Source: JBGAHD01 sp044226395
Lineage (GTDB): Bacteria > Pseudomonadota > Gammaproteobacteria > Xanthomonadales > Ahniellaceae
Assembly (NCBI GenBank): GCA_044226395.1
Contig: JBGAHD010000004.1
Span: 434,001-498,000, forward strand
Direction: 5' to 3'
Length of the DNA: 64,000 nucleotides
Shown here: positions 54,301 through 63,272 of the stretch, piece by piece
How the letters are laid out: each line of letters begins with the position of its first letter
How positions within the stretch are numbered: position 1 is the first letter of the stretch
Notes under the pieces: model-generated
Databases searched by the model: none
What the model saw: the letters and a program-made list of their open reading frames with translations, nothing else
Told to the model about the DNA's origin: nothing
Made by a program: the position numbers and the translations under genes

Positions 54301-54839
54301 CGCATGGCGGCGAGCGGCGTCGCTTCGAACAGACCGTGGCGATCGGCGGCCTCGTGCTCAACGTGCGCCGTCGCGGCGACAGCATGGCCTTCATCCAGCT
54401 CGAGGACGGCACGGGGCGGATCGAGGTCTCATTCTTCCGCGAAGCGTTCAACGACTACGCCGCGATGCTGAGCAAGGACAGCCTGCTGTTGATCGAAGGC
54501 GGCCTCACGCTCGACGAATTCAGCGGCAATCTGCAAGTACGCGCGCGTCACGCCTTTTCGATGGACACGGCCTGCGAGCGCCACGCGCGCGGTCTGCGCG
54601 TCCGCTTGAATGGCGTGGGGCTCGATTTCGCCGAGACCCTGAAGCGTCAGCTAAAGCCCCACACGCCCGGCAACACGCCGGTGCGCCTGCACTACCGCAA
54701 CGCGGTGGCGCAGACCGAACTTGAACTGGGCGAAACGTGGCGCGTGCGCGCCAGCCAAACGCTCATCGACCAACTGGGTCAGCTGCCGGGCGTGCTCGAC
54801 GTCGACTTGCAATTGAGTCGACTTACCGGCGGTAATTGA
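51330..54839 (+). CDS. dnaE: DNA polymerase III alpha subunit
   Basis: Replicative polymerase. 1169 residues from the ATG at 51330 (MKPFVHLHLHSEYSLTD). The PHP domain opens the protein; some PHP metal ligands are kept (HLHLHSEYS). The catalytic aspartates are 395 and 397 in MPDFDIDFCMDRR, with the third in the downstream palm. Fingers (KSTYGVIVYQEQVMQIAQ), the helix-hairpin-helix region and an OB-fold (AIGGLVLNVRRRGDSMAF) follow, then a C-terminal tau-binding domain. Length is close to E. coli (1160). It is normally directly after rnhB. Confidence 0.97.
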   Translation: MKPFVHLHLHSEYSLTDSTIRIPELVKGAAARGMPAVAITDEANLFALVKFYKAAESAGIKPIAGADLWLADPEGEAYRATLLCRDREGYRNLSVLLSRAYRERQEHDRVVALRSWLDERAEGLFVLLGPHSDVAHIAQAGHDQQALVALRRWQKKFDDRVYIELVRSGRAEDEPWIGAGVALASATDCPAVATNDVRFLEPDDFEAHEARVAIHEGWVLNDPKRPRPFSQQQYLRSPQEMAALFADFPQALENSLELAKRCNLELSFGKYFLPAFPVPTPDVSEPDYLRQLAREGLEKRIAERGMAAQYPRSEYDARLALELDVIVKMGFPGYFLIVADFIGWAKDNGIPVGPGRGSGAGSLVAYAIGITDLDPLRYDLLFERFLNPERVSMPDFDIDFCMDRRDEVIDYVGRRYGRERVCQIITYGTMAAKAVLRDTGRVLGMSYGHVDRIAKTVPSRPLDISLDDALGVSDKSKKEPERVSAEFRAAYDEEEEVRTLVDLARSLEDLTRNAGKHAGGVVIAPSDLTDFSPLYCEARGDGVVTQFDKDDVEAVGLVKFDFLGLRTLTIIEWAMQAINGKRAARGEAALDIAKIPMDDAASYALLKRCNTTAVFQLESRGMKELVRKLQPDTFDDIVALVALFRPGPLQSGMVDDFINRKHGRAPVVYPHKLLEPILKSTYGVIVYQEQVMQIAQVLAGYSLGGADLLRRAMGKKKPEEMAKERIKFEEGAASNQIDARLASSIFDLMEKFAEYGFNKSHSAAYALVSYQTAWLKAHYAAEFMAAVLSSDMDNTDKVVNFLEDAKAQQLTVLPPDINQGTWMFEALDARRIRYGLGAVKGVGRQAIECIVTEREARGPFTDLLDLCQRVDPQKLNKRVLEALINSGTLDALAPNRATLMAQLPEVTRAADQRLRDLQSGQNDMFGGGSPAPVKLELPVVEEWPLMQKLNGERDTLGHYLSGHPTDTHRSRLQQLVTCPIAKLEEHYRPPAHGGERRRFEQTVAIGGLVLNVRRRGDSMAFIQLEDGTGRIEVSFFREAFNDYAAMLSKDSLLLIEGGLTLDEFSGNLQVRARHAFSMDTACERHARGLRVRLNGVGLDFAETLKRQLKPHTPGNTPVRLHYRNAVAQTELELGETWRVRASQTLIDQLGQLPGVLDVDLQLSRLTGGN

Positions 54840-54846
54840 GCACCCG

Positions 54847-56559
54847 CTAATTCAGCGGCTTGACCAGGCGCAGGTCCGACCGCGCGATCGAGAAGTTGGC
54901 CGAACCACCGCCGTAACGCACGCGCAGGTGCACGGCGTTCTTGTCGACATCGACCAATTGCGCCACGCGTGCCTTGCCGCTCATGGTGATGAAGCGCAGC
55001 GTGTAGCCCTTGTACTGCGCCAGCGAATCGTACGGGATGCCGACTTCGGGATCGGGCGGCGCGGCGAAACGATCGGCGTCGAAGGGCGCGGGCGGCGGTG
55101 GCGCCGCTTCAGCGGGTGGCGCGGTCGCGACCGGCGCGGCGGCGGCCGAGGCCGGCGCGTTGAGCGGATCGAAACCGGCCGGCGCTTCCGGCGCGGGCGT
55201 GGCGACTGGCGTGCTCGGCGCGGGCGCCGCCGCGACAGGCGCGGGCGGCACGGGCGCATTGAGCGGATCGAAGACTGGCGCGGCGGTGCCGGCATCCGGC
55301 GCGGGTGTCACTGGGGCCGCGGTCGCGGCCGTCGCATCAGCGGGCACGTCGCTGGACTCGGTCGCCGGCGCGATCGCGGCCGACGCTTCGGCGGCGAGGC
55401 TCTGTGGCTGCAAGCCCAAGGTTTCGAGACGACGCTGCAATTTGCCGACATCGCGTCCGGCCAGTTCGAACGGCAGGCTGCCTTCGTCGAGCATCAGCGC
55501 GTAGGTGCTCTCGTATTCGGGTTTCTCGGGAATCGCGCGTTTGGGAATGATTTGCCAGCCCAAGGGCTCGGAGCGATTGAGGCGATCGAGCGTGACGGCG
55601 ATGTGGCGCAGCGAGTCGATCCAGTCTTCCTCCGAGTACTGCGAATACGATATCGACTCGCGATACGTGCCGCCGAACGCGATGGCGCCGCCGCGACGCG
55701 CGAAATCGCGATACACCGACTCCGCCGTCGTGCCCACGCTCATGCCCTCGGCCGCGAGCAAGCGCTTGACCGCGGCGACGTGGCGCTCGATGAACAAGCG
55801 TTCGTCGACGCCGTCCTTGCGCATGCACCAGCGATTGCGCGCGGCGACGAAACCTTCGTCGTTGACTTCCCAACGCTCGGCGCGCATCTGACTCTCGCCC
55901 GCGAAATCGAGCACGAGCAGATTCAAGCGCCGATCGTCCATCTGTTCCTTGCGCTCATAGCGCACGCTCGACACGCCCGGCGTGCTCACCGATTCGCTGG
56001 TGGTGAGCAACTGCCCGTCGACGCGCCAGTCGAACACCACGGTCGTGGGTCCGGGCGACAAGCCCATCTCGCGAATTTCGTCGGCGCTCCACGCGCCGTC
56101 CTTGGCGCAGCCCTCGGCCTCGAACGGCGAGGCGCTGGTCGCGCCGAACACGCCCAGATCGCCGAGCGTGTATTCCAGGCCCATCGGCGAATCGGCGTCC
56201 TCGAGTTCGAGGCGCCAGGCATCGACATCGGGGATCGATTTGCGCCCCCGATTGATCATCATGCGCAGATACCACCACAGCCCCGGCGTATGCACGGTGG
56301 CGCGGCGAAAGGTGAGCACGGGCGTTTCCGGATCGTCGGGCGAAGCCACGCGCACTTGATCGATGACGACGTTGCCGGTGAGCGTGGGCAAGGCGCCCTT
56401 GTACGTGGCCTCGGCGTGCGGATAGGCGATCAGCAAGGCGCGTCCGGCGACGAAGGTCGCCGTGCCCAAGGCCAGGAAAATCACCACCGCCAGGACCGCG
56501 ACCAGCACCAGGATGCGCGTCATGCTGGCCGACAGGCCGCCTCGAATTGCGTCGATCAT
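54847..56559 (-). CDS. Unrecognised 570-residue membrane-anchored protein
   Basis: No known family recognised. One hydrophobic segment at about residues 15-42 (LVLVAVLAVVIFLALGTATF) is preceded by few charges, so the rest is probably periplasmic. Residues 43-390 are a globular domain with GNVVIDQVRV and PGLWWYLRM that faintly recalls AsmA-like lipid-transport folds. A Pro/Ala-rich linker of about 130 residues follows, in which FDPLNAP occurs twice. A compact C-terminal domain of about 60 residues begins YKGYTLRFITMSGK and ends FSIARSDLRLVKPLN. It lies tail-to-tail with dnaE (7-bp gap) and divergent from accA. Cysteines are few. A role in envelope biology is possible but unproven. Confidence 0.75.
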   Translation of the reverse strand: MIDAIRGGLSASMTRILVLVAVLAVVIFLALGTATFVAGRALLIAYPHAEATYKGALPTLTGNVVIDQVRVASPDDPETPVLTFRRATVHTPGLWWYLRMMINRGRKSIPDVDAWRLELEDADSPMGLEYTLGDLGVFGATSASPFEAEGCAKDGAWSADEIREMGLSPGPTTVVFDWRVDGQLLTTSESVSTPGVSSVRYERKEQMDDRRLNLLVLDFAGESQMRAERWEVNDEGFVAARNRWCMRKDGVDERLFIERHVAAVKRLLAAEGMSVGTTAESVYRDFARRGGAIAFGGTYRESISYSQYSEEDWIDSLRHIAVTLDRLNRSEPLGWQIIPKRAIPEKPEYESTYALMLDEGSLPFELAGRDVGKLQRRLETLGLQPQSLAAEASAAIAPATESSDVPADATAATAAPVTPAPDAGTAAPVFDPLNAPVPPAPVAAAPAPSTPVATPAPEAPAGFDPLNAPASAAAAPVATAPPAEAAPPPPAPFDADRFAAPPDPEVGIPYDSLAQYKGYTLRFITMSGKARVAQLVDVDKNAVHLRVRYGGGSANFSIARSDLRLVKPLN

Positions 56560-56704
56560 TCCCTGCGCCCCCGCGCCGTGACCGGCCGATCCTACCAGAC
56601 CATTCCCGGGCCCCGTTCCCGCCCCGGCCGCGACCTGCCCCGTGCGGGCGCCGCCCGCTATACTGCCGCGCTCGCCTGTCGGCGGGCAGGGGCCGTGGAC
56701 CGCG

Positions 56705-57664
<960 letters not shown>

Positions 57665-57665
57665 T

Positions 57666-57830
57666 CTCGACGGGCCCTATCTCGACGGGCCCTATCTCGA
57701 CGGGCCCTATCTCGACGGGCCCTATCTCGACGGGCCCTATCTCGACGGGCCCTATCTCGACGGGCCCTATCTCGACGGGCCCTATCTCGACGGGCCCTAT
57801 CTCGATAGGCCCGATCTCGACAAGTCCTGT
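57666..57830. repeat. 15-bp minisatellite, 9 perfect and 2 decayed units
   Basis: The unit CTCGACGGGCCCTAT is repeated head to tail nine times without a single change (57666-57800), then twice with changes (57801-57830). Each unit contains the palindrome GGGCCC. It begins one base after the accA stop codon. Since 15 is divisible by three all six frames stay open or closed together, which creates long shadow frames (for example VEIGP repeats on the minus strand). No start or ribosome-binding site supports translation. Perfect identity implies recent slippage expansion. Confidence 0.95.
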
Positions 57831-57967
57831 CGCGCACCGCTGGCGTTCGCATTGCCGGCGCAATATCGTTTCTCTGAGGGCGGCGCGCGGCGCGCCGCAC
57901 GCCGCGTCCCAGACCGGCGCCATCCGTCCGGCGAGGGGACGCCACCGGACCCAGGGGAGTATCGACG

Positions 57968-58252
57968 ATGGTCGTTCGCAAGTTGGGCGTGTTCTCGGTC
58001 GGCAAATTGCAGGCGGTGTTGGGCGTGTTGATCGGCTTGCTGATCGGCGCCTTCGTGTCGATCTTTTCGATCCTCGGTGGCTCGATGGCCGGCGCCGACG
58101 CGGGGCCGATCGCCAAGCTGATCGGCATGTCGGCGATCGTGGTGCTGCCGATCGTCTATGGCGTGATCAATTTCATCGTCGGCGTGATCGCCGCGCTGAT
58201 CTTCAACCTGGCCTGCGGCCTGGTGGGCGGTCTGTACATCGAGGTCGAATAG
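57968..58252 (+). CDS. Small two-to-three-pass membrane protein (DUF3566-like)
   Basis: 94 residues with a strong GGGGAG ribosome-binding site. Hydrophobic segments span about residues 17-41 (LGVLIGLLIGAFVSIFSIL) and 52-90 (SAIVVLPIVYGVINFIVGVI, then ALIFNLACGLVGGL), ending IEVE. The plan resembles small proteobacterial membrane proteins of the DUF3566 type, whose function is unknown. The first 15 residues are polar. It lies between accA and tilS, 28 bases before tilS. Confidence 0.65.
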   Translation: MVVRKLGVFSVGKLQAVLGVLIGLLIGAFVSIFSILGGSMAGADAGPIAKLIGMSAIVVLPIVYGVINFIVGVIAALIFNLACGLVGGLYIEVE

Positions 58253-58280
58253 GCGTCGCCGCGATCATGACCGCGCGCGC

Positions 58281-59579
58281 ATGACCCGCGATCCCGCCGC
58301 CGCCCTGCGCGCGTGCCTGGCGCGCTTGCCGCCAGGGGAATTGCTGCTGGCCTGGAGCGGCGGGCTCGATTCCACCGCGCTCGCGCACGCCTTGCTGCGC
58401 GAACCCGCGGCGCGCGCGCGCGGCGTGCGCGCCATCCACGTCGATCACGGCCTGCACGCCGACAGCGCGCGCTGGGCCACGCACTGCGCCGAACTCGCGC
58501 GCGACTGGTCGATGCCGCTCGAGATCGCGTGCGTGCAGGTCGATCGCGACAGCGGCGATGGCCTCGAAGCCGCCGCGCGCGACGCGCGCTACGCCGCCAT
58601 CGCGCGCGCGATGCGCGCCGATACCGTGGTGCTCACCGCGCATCACGCCGACGATCAAGCCGAGACCGTACTGCTGCGCCTGTTGCGCGGCGCCGGCACT
58701 GGCGGCGTGGCCGCGATGCGCGAAGCGCGGCCGTTGCCGCCGGGCCTGCTCGCGCGGCCTTGGCTCGCGGTGCCGCGCGCCGCCTTGATCGACTACGCGA
58801 ACACACACGGCCTGCGCTGGATCGACGACCCCGCCAACGACAGCGCGCATCACGACCGCAATCATCTGCGTCATGTCGTCATGCCCGCCTTACGCCAACG
58901 CTTTCCGCAAGCCACGGCCGCGTTGTCGCGCAGCGCCGCGCTGCTGCGCGACAGCGATGATCTGGTCGAGCGCCACGCGCGCGATGTCCTGGCGCGCGCG
59001 CGCGGCGTCGCGCCCGATTCGCTCGACCTCGTCGTGCTGCGCGCGCTCAGCCCCTTCGAACGCGCGCTGGTACTGCGCGCATGGACCACCGAACTCAACC
59101 GCGTGCCGCCCGACGCCGCCGCGCTCGAAGAGATCGAACGCCAACTCCTGCATGCACGCCCCGACAGCGACGCCGGCGTCTCCTGGCGCGGACAAACCTT
59201 GCGCGCCTGGCGCGACCGCCTGTGGCTGATCGATCCCCATCCCGCGCCCGACTACGCCCTGGATTGGGACACCCATGAACCGCTGACCCTGCCCGGCCAC
59301 GCCGGCGTGCTCACGCTCGAAGGCGACCTGCGTCTGCGCCTTCACGTGCGCTCCCGCGCCGGCGGCGAACGCATCCGCGTGCACCCGCGCCGCCCCGCGC
59401 AATCGGTCAAGAACGGCCTGCAAGCGCTCGGCGTGCCACCGTGGCGGCGCGAGCATTTGCCTTATGTCTGGGACAACGACGCCTTGCTGTGCGTCGGCGA
59501 TCACCTGATCGAACATCGCTTCGTGCAGCGCCTGCGCGAAGCCGGCGCGCGACTGCGCCTGACACCGCTTGGATCGTGA
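58281..59579 (+). CDS. tilS: tRNA(Ile)-lysidine synthase
   Basis: Converts C34 of the CAU-anticodon tRNA-Ile to lysidine so that it reads AUA. 432 residues, close to E. coli TilS. The PP-loop SGGLDST is at residues 26-32, HVDHGLHADS follows, then AHHADDQAETVLLRLLRG (typical TilS) and PNDSAHHDRNHLRHVV-like residues. C-terminal domains 1 and 2 (for example GERIRVHPRRPAQSVKNGLQ) are complete. It is close to accA, as in E. coli. Confidence 0.95.
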   Translation: MTRDPAAALRACLARLPPGELLLAWSGGLDSTALAHALLREPAARARGVRAIHVDHGLHADSARWATHCAELARDWSMPLEIACVQVDRDSGDGLEAAARDARYAAIARAMRADTVVLTAHHADDQAETVLLRLLRGAGTGGVAAMREARPLPPGLLARPWLAVPRAALIDYANTHGLRWIDDPANDSAHHDRNHLRHVVMPALRQRFPQATAALSRSAALLRDSDDLVERHARDVLARARGVAPDSLDLVVLRALSPFERALVLRAWTTELNRVPPDAAALEEIERQLLHARPDSDAGVSWRGQTLRAWRDRLWLIDPHPAPDYALDWDTHEPLTLPGHAGVLTLEGDLRLRLHVRSRAGGERIRVHPRRPAQSVKNGLQALGVPPWRREHLPYVWDNDALLCVGDHLIEHRFVQRLREAGARLRLTPLGS

Positions 59580-59623
59580 GCGCGTCAATTGACCCGGCCC
59601 GCGCCCTGGGCCAGAATCCGCGC

Positions 59624-59884
59624 ATGCCGACACCCGATTCGAGCACCTCCACCGCCGCGCCGGTCGCTGACTTCGAGCGCTCGCTCGACGAGTTGGAAAA
59701 CCTCGTGCAGCGCCTGGAAAAAGGCGATCTCTCGCTCGACGAATCCCTGGCCACGTTCGAACGCGGCATCGCCCTGTTCCGTTCTTGTCAGGGCGTGCTC
59801 GAACAAGCCGAGTTCAAGGTCAACCGCCTGCTCGATCCGGGCAACCCCGCGACCGCCACACCCTTTGAACCCGATACGCCCTGA
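59624..59884 (+). CDS. xseB: Exodeoxyribonuclease VII small subunit
   Basis: 86 residues from the ATG at 59624 (MPTPDSSTS). The core FERSLDELENLVQRLEKGDLSLDESL with GIALFRSCQGVLEQAEFKV is the XseB helical hairpin. Longer open frame upstream overlaps tilS in another frame. XseB binds the XseA catalytic subunit, not in this window. It overlaps ispA, the usual xseB-ispA(-dxs) order. Confidence 0.92.
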   Translation: MPTPDSSTSTAAPVADFERSLDELENLVQRLEKGDLSLDESLATFERGIALFRSCQGVLEQAEFKVNRLLDPGNPATATPFEPDTP

Positions 59885-60770
59885 TCTCACGCCCGCGCTG
59901 GTCGCCTATGCGCGCCGCGCCGAGAGCGTGCTCGACCGCGTGCTGCCCGCCGAGTCGACACCACCGACGCCCTTGCACGCGGCGATGCGCTACAGCGTGC
60001 TCGGCGGCGGCAAACGCATTCGCCCGCTGCTGGCTTATGCCGCGTGCGCCGCGCTCGGCGGCGCGCTCGAACGCGCCGACGCCGGCGCCACCGCCGTCGA
60101 AATCATTCACGCCTACTCGCTGATTCACGATGATCTGCCGGCGATGGACGACGACGACCTGCGTCGCGGCCGCCCGACCTGTCACATCGCGCATGGCGAA
60201 GCCACGGCCATCCTCGCCGGCGACGCGCTGCAGGCACTCGCCTTCGAAGTGCTCGCCGCCGATCCGCACACGCAAGACGCGCCGCGCCTGGGCCTGCGCA
60301 TGATCGCCTGCCTCGCGGAAGCCTGCGGCTCCGCCGGCATGGCGGGCGGCCAAGCCTTCGACCTCGCCGCCGTCGGCCAACGCCTCGACGCGCGCGAACT
60401 CGAACGCATGCACGTGCACAAAACCGGCGCGCTGATTCGCGCCTCGGTGCTGCTGGGCGCCATGGCCGCCGGCTGCGAAGACGAAGCCACCCTCGCCGCG
60501 CTGCGCCGCTACGGCCACTGCGTCGGCCTCGCGTTCCAAATCCGCGACGACATCCTCGACATCGAAGGCGACACCGCCGTCATCGGCAAAACCCAAGGCG
60601 CCGACATCGCGCGCGACAAGCCGACGTATCCGGCGATTCTGGGACTCGAGGAATCGCGGCGGTTGGCGGGGGTGTTGCGGGATGAGGCGCTGTCGGCGCT
60701 TTCGCGACAAGGAATCGCTGGCGTCGATTTGGCGGATCTCGCGCACTACGCCGTCGATAGACGCAGTTGA
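59865..60770 (+). CDS. ispA: Geranylgeranyl/farnesyl diphosphate synthase (TTG start)
   Basis: Joins DMAPP and IPP to give farnesyl diphosphate for quinones and undecaprenyl lipid. The core begins only a few codons into the xseB stop region and no ATG or GTG lies close by in frame; TTG at 59865 gives 301 residues (E. coli 299) and overlaps xseB by 20 bases. First aspartate-rich motif DDLPAMDDDD at residues 89-98, LGGGKRIRP before it, second motif FQIRDDILDIEGD near residue 225. It overlaps an out-of-frame longer ORF that is not the gene. The exact start is uncertain. Confidence 0.9.
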   Translation: MNPIRPDLTPALVAYARRAESVLDRVLPAESTPPTPLHAAMRYSVLGGGKRIRPLLAYAACAALGGALERADAGATAVEIIHAYSLIHDDLPAMDDDDLRRGRPTCHIAHGEATAILAGDALQALAFEVLAADPHTQDAPRLGLRMIACLAEACGSAGMAGGQAFDLAAVGQRLDARELERMHVHKTGALIRASVLLGAMAAGCEDEATLAALRRYGHCVGLAFQIRDDILDIEGDTAVIGKTQGADIARDKPTYPAILGLEESRRLAGVLRDEALSALSRQGIAGVDLADLAHYAVDRRS

Positions 60771-60845
60771 TCTTACGCGTGCGCTGATCGGTGCGCGCTC
60801 GTCACATCGCTCGACCACCAGGAACTCTGCCAGGAGGCATGATCC

Positions 60846-61232
60846 ATGACGCCAATCGCCCACAACCCCACCACGCTCTTTCCGCGCTACCGCTGCTATC
60901 ACCACGCGGTGGAAATTCCCGCCGGCGCGCGGCTGCTGGTGATTAGCGGCTTGAATGGTTATCTGGCCGATGGCAAGACCTTGCCCGACTCGTTCGAGGA
61001 ACAGGCGGAAGTTATCTGGGGCCACATTCACACCCTGTTGGCCGACGCGAACATGAGCGTGCGCCATCTCGTCTCGCTACGCTTCTATCTGGCCGATCCA
61101 AACGACGATGAGGCCAATGTGCGGCTGCGCGTGAAGCATCTGGGCGATCACGCGTGCGCGCTGACCGTGATCTGTTGTCAGTTACTCGATCCTCGGTGGA
61201 AGGTGGAGATCGAGGCGATGGCGGCGGCGTGA
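60846..61232 (+). CDS. Rid (YjgF/YER057c)-family protein without the catalytic arginine
   Basis: 128-residue chorismate-mutase-like fold of the Rid family. The end RWKVEIEAMAAA is typical. RidA enzymes that deaminate enamines have an Arg in a PARS-type motif; here the aligned stretch reads HACALTVICCQL, so the deaminase arginine is absent, which excludes the RidA/Rid1-3 group. It probably belongs to one of the Rid4-7 groups, whose roles are unknown. The ribosome-binding site GGAGG lies upstream. Unrelated neighbours (ispA before, a membrane protein after). Confidence 0.85.
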   Translation: MTPIAHNPTTLFPRYRCYHHAVEIPAGARLLVISGLNGYLADGKTLPDSFEEQAEVIWGHIHTLLADANMSVRHLVSLRFYLADPNDDEANVRLRVKHLGDHACALTVICCQLLDPRWKVEIEAMAAA

Positions 61233-61289
61233 CGTGAATCCAACTCACGTCCGAAAAGCGCCGAGCGAGAATTGAGTAAGGTGTCCGCC

Positions 61290-63152
61290 ATGAATGATGC
61301 CAGCCACTCCGCGACGCGAGAGAGAGCCCCGAAGGGCGACGTGCTCTTCGTGCTCGCGATAATGGCGATTTCGATCGCGGGCTACGAGTTCGCCACCGTG
61401 ATTCCCGACACGTCGCGCGATGTCGGCACGGCGTGGCGACTCGTCCATCAAGGCGAATGGCCCGTTCTCGGGCCAGAGATCGGTCAGCGCTGGCACCTGG
61501 GTCCCGCGTGGTTCTACGTGCTAGCGCCGCTGGTAGCGGTCGCCCGTTCAATGACGATGGTCGCGCTGGGCGTGGGCCTGCTGGCGGCGCTGAAGTTCCC
61601 GCTCGCTTACGCGTTGGGCCGTCGTTTGCAGGGCCGCGAATTGGGCGTGTTGTGGGTCGCGCTGCTGGCCTTGCCCGGTTGGGCCTCGCTCGAGCAAGTG
61701 ATCTTCGCGCACACGAATCTGGTGGAGACAATGACGCTTGGCACGTTGCTTGCCGGGGTCATCGTCGCGCGCGGTGAAGGCGGCGCGTGGCGCTGGGCCG
61801 TGCTCGGCGCGATGTGGTCGCTGGCGTGGCACGCGCATCCGACGACGGTGATGCTGGCGCCCGCGATTGCATATGCCGTGTGGCGTGGCCATCGTTCCCA
61901 GGCGCGGCGCGCGATTTGGCCATGGTTCGCGTTGATGCTCGGCCTGATGCTGCCGTTGGCGCCAATGATCGTGCACGAGGTCAGCACGGGCTTTTCGCAA
62001 GTGGAAGCCACGCGCGCCTTCGTCGCTGATGGCGCATTCGGCGCGCGCTTGTCACGCGTGCCGGTCGTGGTGATCGGCTGGTTCGTGCATGGCTTCACCC
62101 TCGTTCGCGATCATCTGTTCGCGCCGATGCGCGCGTGGGGCGCGGTCGTCGCAATCTTCTCCGCGGCCGCGATCGCGATGGGCACGTTCCTGGCGTTGGT
62201 CGCACCGGGCGCGCCGCCGCGGCGTATCCGCGTCGCGATCGCGATTTGGATCGTCATGGCCATGCTGGCGATCGCCATGCTGCGCGACGCGGCCTCTTTC
62301 TATCTGTTCTACGTCGCGGTGCCCCTGGTCACCGGGCTCGCGGCACTCGGGTGGGCGACGGCCACGCGCACGCGCGCGCCAACCTCGCGCGATGTCAATG
62401 TCGGCGCGATCGCCGCCCTGTGCTTCATCGCCGCGCTGAGTCAGCTACAGGCTCGCCGCGCCGCGTGGCACGACGGCTGGCAATGGCTGCCGGCCGCGAC
62501 CATCGCCGATGTCGGCACGGCGCCCGTCGTCGACGAATTGCCCGTGGACTATTTTCCGGTCTTCGCGCTCGATCGCCTGGCGGCGCAAGCCTGCGAACAA
62601 GACACGCTGAGCCTGGCCGGCGACGCCGCCGTGATGATGGAGTACGCGCAAACCTTGCCGACGCTGCTCCGCTGCGGCGATCGCGCATCCACGCACGTCG
62701 GCGGCGATCGCGCGTTGACTGGCTTGCCCGCCGCGCTGTTGCGCGATGCCGGCAGCAGCGACGGCATCGGCACGCACGGCTACGCGTGGTTCGTCGCCAA
62801 GCGAGTCGCGCGCGACGAGCCCGCGCCCGACATCGCGCTGCGCCTTCGTCCCCACTATCCGCCGCATCCGTATCGACTATCGCTCGATCAACGTTACGTC
62901 GCCCACGCTTCGCTCGGCCGCGATCACTGGCTGGCCGTGACGCAACTCAATCGCGCTTTCGTAGCGAGCGAGGATCCGATCGTGATCGCCGGCGACCAAC
63001 CGCTACGCCCCGCGGCGCGCAGTGGCAACACGTGGCTCTATCGCGTCGGCGCGCCAACCGAAGTCCGCATCGAAGTGCGCACGGGCGACGCGACCTGGAT
63101 CGACGCAGTGACTTTCGCCGATGAGAATATTCGTATTGACATCGATCGCTGA
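61290..63152 (+). CDS. Multi-pass membrane protein, GT-C glycosyltransferase-like
   Basis: 620 residues from the ATG at 61290, with AAGG 8 bases upstream; TTG and GTG codons upstream are also in frame. About ten membrane segments fill residues 20-385, then a globular periplasmic domain of about 230 residues. The first loop has PDTSRDVGTAWRLVHQGEW, resembling the Asp-containing first loop of ArnT/PMT (GT39) enzymes that use polyprenyl-phosphate sugars, followed by GPAWFYVLAPLVA. No close family assigned. Possible role: sugar transfer to an envelope glycan. Standalone, no partners recognised. Confidence 0.65.
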   Translation: MNDASHSATRERAPKGDVLFVLAIMAISIAGYEFATVIPDTSRDVGTAWRLVHQGEWPVLGPEIGQRWHLGPAWFYVLAPLVAVARSMTMVALGVGLLAALKFPLAYALGRRLQGRELGVLWVALLALPGWASLEQVIFAHTNLVETMTLGTLLAGVIVARGEGGAWRWAVLGAMWSLAWHAHPTTVMLAPAIAYAVWRGHRSQARRAIWPWFALMLGLMLPLAPMIVHEVSTGFSQVEATRAFVADGAFGARLSRVPVVVIGWFVHGFTLVRDHLFAPMRAWGAVVAIFSAAAIAMGTFLALVAPGAPPRRIRVAIAIWIVMAMLAIAMLRDAASFYLFYVAVPLVTGLAALGWATATRTRAPTSRDVNVGAIAALCFIAALSQLQARRAAWHDGWQWLPAATIADVGTAPVVDELPVDYFPVFALDRLAAQACEQDTLSLAGDAAVMMEYAQTLPTLLRCGDRASTHVGGDRALTGLPAALLRDAGSSDGIGTHGYAWFVAKRVARDEPAPDIALRLRPHYPPHPYRLSLDQRYVAHASLGRDHWLAVTQLNRAFVASEDPIVIAGDQPLRPAARSGNTWLYRVGAPTEVRIEVRTGDATWIDAVTFADENIRIDIDR

Positions 63153-63272
63153 GCGCGATCTCGAAGATCCACCGCATCGCACAGTTGACCGGCGTAGCTG
63201 AGTTCAGCGCCCCCCTAAGTCGGGGAGCTACTCAACTTGAACACACGCGGCCGACCGCAGCGATCTTCTGAA
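63153..63272. other. 120-bp gap with composition shift to AT-rich DNA
   Basis: Between two convergent genes. Base composition falls sharply from about 63180 on. It marks the left edge of a low-GC block that continues to the window end. No gene or hairpin with a T tract seen. Confidence 0.4.

Noticed and set aside
57666..57830. CRISPR array
   Set aside because: Units are directly adjacent without unique spacers and no cas genes are present, so it is a minisatellite.
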